IMG/VR virus record: IMGVR_UViG_3300033571_012713
Coordinates: 1-64,000 of that record
From: a virus
Reading direction: 5' to 3' (one strand)
Length of the DNA stretch: 64,000 nucleotides
The notes beneath the pieces were generated by a model that was given only the letters and a program-made list of their open reading frames with translations, was not told where the DNA came from and made no database searches. This document shows positions 60,794 to 64,000 of the stretch, in pieces. A program made the position numbers and the translations under genes. Position 1 is the first letter of the stretch, and each line of letters starts with the position of its first letter.

Positions 60794-63700
60794 ATGAAGA
60801 ACTGGACGAACCTGCATAATCATACCGTTTTTTCTATGCTAGATGGGCATGGAGACATAGAGCAATATTTAACAAGGGCAAAATCATTACGGGATGTCAG
60901 GCCTTGCAACGACAGACCATGGCAATATACACTCGTGGCTTGACTTTTATGATGCAGGTAAAAGTATTGGGGTAAAACCGATACTCGGATCGGAATTCTA
61001 TCAGGCTAGAAAAACTAGATTTGATAGAGATGAAGAAGAAAGATCTGGTCCTGCAAAAAATGAGTGGGAACAAAGAGGCCCTTATCATATAACCATTCTT
61101 GCAAAGAACAATATTGGGTACCATAATATTATTAATATATCCTCTAAATCTTTTATAGATGGATATTATGGAAAGCCAAGAATTGACCACTCTTTAATAG
61201 AAGAATATAGTGAAGGAATTATAGTCCTTTCTGGCTGTCTAAACGGAGAAGTCGCTCAAGCTCTTTTGAGAAACGATTACCAGTTTGCTCTTTCAGCTGC
61301 TAAAAAAATGCAGGATATCGTTGGCAAAGAGAATTATTTTATAGAGATACAAGATCATGGTCTTTCTGAGCAAAGAAAGATATCTAATTTACTTATTGAA
61401 ATAGCTCAAGAAATAGGAGCAAAGATAGTTCCAACTGGAGACTGTCACTATGTGCACAAAAAAGATGCACAAGCCCATGACATTATGTTATGCGTTGCAA
61501 CTAACTCAAATGTGAATACTCCAGATAGATTTTCTTTTTCTGGAGAAGAGTTTTATCTTCAATCTTATGATGAGATGGCATCTAGATTTCCAAAAGATTG
61601 GTTAGATAATACAATGTTAGTTAATGACATGGTAGATGTAGATCTTTCTTTTGGAGAAATACACTTTCCTAATTTTCCAATACCAACAAAAGAAGGCTCA
61701 ATAGAATACTTTGAGAGATTAGCGTGGGAGGGCTTGAAGAGAAAATATGGAGACCCTCTTCCACAAGAGATATTAGATAGGGCTCTTCATGAAATTAGAG
61801 TCGTAAAAGACATGGGTTTTCCAGAGTACTTCTTGGTTGTTTCTGACCTTGTTAGGTGGGCAAAAACAAATGACATAAGAGTTGGTTGGGGTAGAGGCTC
61901 TGCTGCTGGAAGTGTTTTATCGTACGCTTTTGACATTACAAATCTAGACCCTATTAGATTTGGTCTTCTCTTTGAAAGATTCTTGGTTGAAGGAAGAAAA
62001 TCAATGCCGGATATCGATCTAGACTTTGACGATAGACATAGAGATAAGGTAATAGAATATGCAAAAAACAAATATGGAGAAGATAAAGTAGCTCATATTT
62101 GTACATTTAACCGAACTGGAGCAAGACAATCTCTAAGAGATGCTGCAAGAGCTTTAGGTTATGATTTTTCTGGTGGAGATAAGATAGCAAAACTTGTTCC
62201 ACCTCCTGTTTTGGGCGTGTCCAAAAGCTTGTCTGAGTGCATGGAAGTTGAAGAGTTTAAATCTGAATATGAATCAAACAAAGACTCAAAAAAAATAGTC
62301 GACACAGCTTTAGGTCTAGAAGGTCTTGTAAGACAAACAGGCATTCACGCTGCTGGAGTTGTTATATCAAAAAATAAATTGACAGACTACCTTCCTATTA
62401 TGCAAAAAGGAGTAGACAATCCAGTTGTGACTCAATGGGATATGGGAAGAGTCGAGCAGTGTGGACTTTTAAAGATAGATTTTTTAGGACTAAGAAACCT
62501 GGGTGTAATTGATTCATGTTTAAAGCTAATCAAGAAAAAACAAAACATAGAAATAGATTTAGATTCTATTCCTCTTGACGATAAGAGAACTTACGAAGAA
62601 CTATGTAGAGGGAATGCTGTAGGGGTTTTCCAGCTTGAGTCATCTGGTATGCGTCAACTAATGGTTCAACTTCAGCCTCAAAATATAGAAGACATTATGG
62701 CATTAATCTCTCTTTATAGGCCTGGTCCAATGGGTTCTGGCATGGACAAACTGTACATTGACAGAAAGCACGGGCGTGCAAAGGTATCTTATGATCACCA
62801 AAAATTAGAAAAAGTTCTTGCCCCTTCTCTTGGAATCATGCTGTATCAAGAGGACGTTCTTGGTGTTGCTAGAGAATTGGCTGGCTTTAGTTCTGCTGAA
62901 GCTGATGATCTAAGAAAAGTTATTGGCAAAAAGCTTATGGACAAAATAGCTTTGTTTAGAAAAAAGTTTGTTGATGGTTGCGTGGAACACTCTGGAATAT
63001 CTGAGTCTTCAGCTAATAAAATATATTCAGATATTGAGTACTTTGGCGGATATGGTTTTAACAGAGCACATGCTGCAAGCTACGCTATGATTTCTTATAT
63101 AACAGCGTATCTTAAGTCAAACTATCCAGCTGAATATATGGCAGCTCTTTTGACATCAGTTGCTGGAAACAAGGACAAACTATTTTTATATTTAAATGAC
63201 TGTAAAAAATTAGGCCTTAAAGTTTCTCCTCCATCTATTAATTCTTCTGGAATTGAATTTGAAGTATTTGATGGAAATAGAATATTATTTGGACTTGGTT
63301 CCATCAATGGAATAGGAGCCTCTATAGCAGAAGCCATTATTGAATCAAGAGATGTTAACAACCCTTATAAAAATTTATATGATTTTTATAAAAGATGTAA
63401 TCCAATAATATTAAAAAAGTCAACACTAGAACACTTGTTCTACTCTGGTGCTATGGATGATCTTGTTGACAAGACTAATGAAGACGATGAAGATATTAGT
63501 AGATCTATTGAGCTTTCTATTCTTGAGAAAGAGAAAGAAGAACTTGGAATATACGTTTCAAAACATCCGCTTGAAGGCATCTGGGACATCGTGCAAAAAA
63601 ATATTGATCTTGAAATTATTCAAGTTCAAGAATGTAATGCGGGAGCATATATTAAAATGGGTGGAATTATTACATCTTCCAAAAAAATTATCACCAAAAA

Positions 63701-64000
63701 AGGAATGAAGATGTATAAGTTTAACCTAGAAGACCCTACTGGAGAATTAGAAGTAGTAGTGTTTCCTAGAGAAGCTAAAAACTATTCAGATGAATTTTTT
63801 AAAGAGGGCGAAATAGCCTATATTACTGGCACAGTCAATAAAGAGACGGATGACGAAAATTCCACATATAAAATATTTTTAACATCAGTTGAAAAAGTAG
63901 ACACTTCAACTATATATAGCGGTCAATCCGTATATGTAGATACAGACTGTATAACAAAAGAAGAGTTAGATTGTATTTATGATATAATAAAGAATAATAA
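60794..64000 (+). CDS. dnaE: DnaE-type DNA polymerase III alpha subunit, 3' end outside window, +1 shift at CGG 60890
   Basis: ATG 60794 begins MKNWTNLHNHTVFSMLDG, the PHP-domain start of bacterial replicative polymerases. At CGG 60890 the frame breaks; the unshifted frame stops at 60942. Skipping C gives TRAKSL-G-MSGLATTDHGN, in which this Gly equals the Gly of the family's 'AKELGM' element. The shifted frame then stays open to base 64000 (at least 1,068 residues). Seen in order: PHP metal sites (GSEFYQA, GDCHYVHKKDA), GWGRGSAAGSVLSYAFDI, catalytic MPDIDLDFDDRHRDKVIEY, FGGYGFNRAHAASYAM in the fingers, and an OB domain (MKMYKFNLEDPTGELEVVVF). It replicates the phage genome with the helicase and primase upstream. 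Confidence 0.93.
60890..60892 (+). other. +1 recoding site 11 (CGG, then GGG)
   Basis: In-frame CGG after TTA at residue 33 of the polymerase. Skipping C gives GGG ATG TCA. The Gly restored here is the one conserved in the PHP domain of DnaE proteins, so the residue inserted is best read as Gly. Confidence 0.93.

Noticed and set aside
2939-60892. Frame breaks as sequencing or assembly errors
   Set aside because: All eleven breaks have the same direction and fall on the same in-frame codon; about 180 out-of-phase CGGs show no break; they are not in homopolymers. Error would not depend on reading phase. Raw reads should still be checked.
2939-60892. Introns, inteins or bypassing elements at the break points
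   Set aside because: Nothing is inserted apart from one base; the two frames abut at the CGG, so there is no room for any element.
1-64000. Genes on the minus strand
   Set aside because: All minus-strand frames are short, of biased composition and fully inside well-supported plus-strand genes.
1-64000. CRISPR array, insertion sequence, integrase or attachment site
   Set aside because: No spaced direct repeats, transposase or recombinase motifs seen; the repeated element found ([AS]TP) is at protein level with varied codons.

Overview
The window is one continuous stretch of an AT-rich, large tailed double-stranded DNA bacteriophage genome. Every gene is on the + strand, genes are packed tightly (many TAATG or ATGA start/stop overlaps), and both ends cut through genes. 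A gp25-like baseplate wedge protein, a baseplate-J protein, an OB-fold spike protein and a very large hub protein point to a contractile-tailed (myovirus-like) particle. The host cannot be named from the sequence.

Layout. 1-7.8 kb: very large virion-associated proteins with Ala/Gly-rich hydrophobic segments. 7.8-26 kb: the central baseplate and cell-wall penetration module: a ~3,930-residue hub-like protein with a nuclease-like C-terminus, a two-domain peptidoglycan hydrolase, spike, gp25, baseplate J and a calcineurin-like phosphoesterase. 26-46 kb: long beta-rich tail/baseplate periphery proteins, several carrying a scattered [AS]-T-P tripeptide, then a well-translated small virion-like protein and a membrane protein. 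46.7-46.9 kb: a module boundary with an extended -10 promoter and a perfect hairpin. 46.9-54.3 kb: nucleotide metabolism (B12-dependent ribonucleotide reductase, ThyX, dCMP deaminase, deoxyribosyltransferase-like protein), a glycosyltransferase, a thermonuclease, a pyrimidine-dimer glycosylase-like protein and small proteins, closed by a hairpin terminator. 54.3-64 kb: glycosyltransferases, a DUF559-like nuclease, DnaB-type helicase, PD-(D/E)XK nuclease, HD phosphohydrolase, archaeo-eukaryotic-type primase, a zinc ribbon and the start of a DnaE-type DNA polymerase.

The outstanding observation concerns the code. I located about 180 CGG trinucleotides by hand. Almost all fall out of phase with the reading frame. 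Only twelve are in-frame CGG codons, and at eleven of them the reading frame breaks in exactly the same way: the C is left over and translation must continue at +1, on the GGN (Gly) formed by the next three bases. Joining the frames at these sites turns 23 broken pieces into nine intact genes, including the polymerase, primase, gp25, spike and hub. CGA, CGT and CGC are read normally as Arg. The simplest reading is that CGG is unassigned or 'hungry' in this system and triggers programmed +1 frameshifting, or that CGGN is decoded as a four-base glycine codon. The single exception (53339-53341) lies in a gene whose Arg codons look foreign. In the feature list, genes crossing such sites are given as one joined CDS and each site has its own entry.
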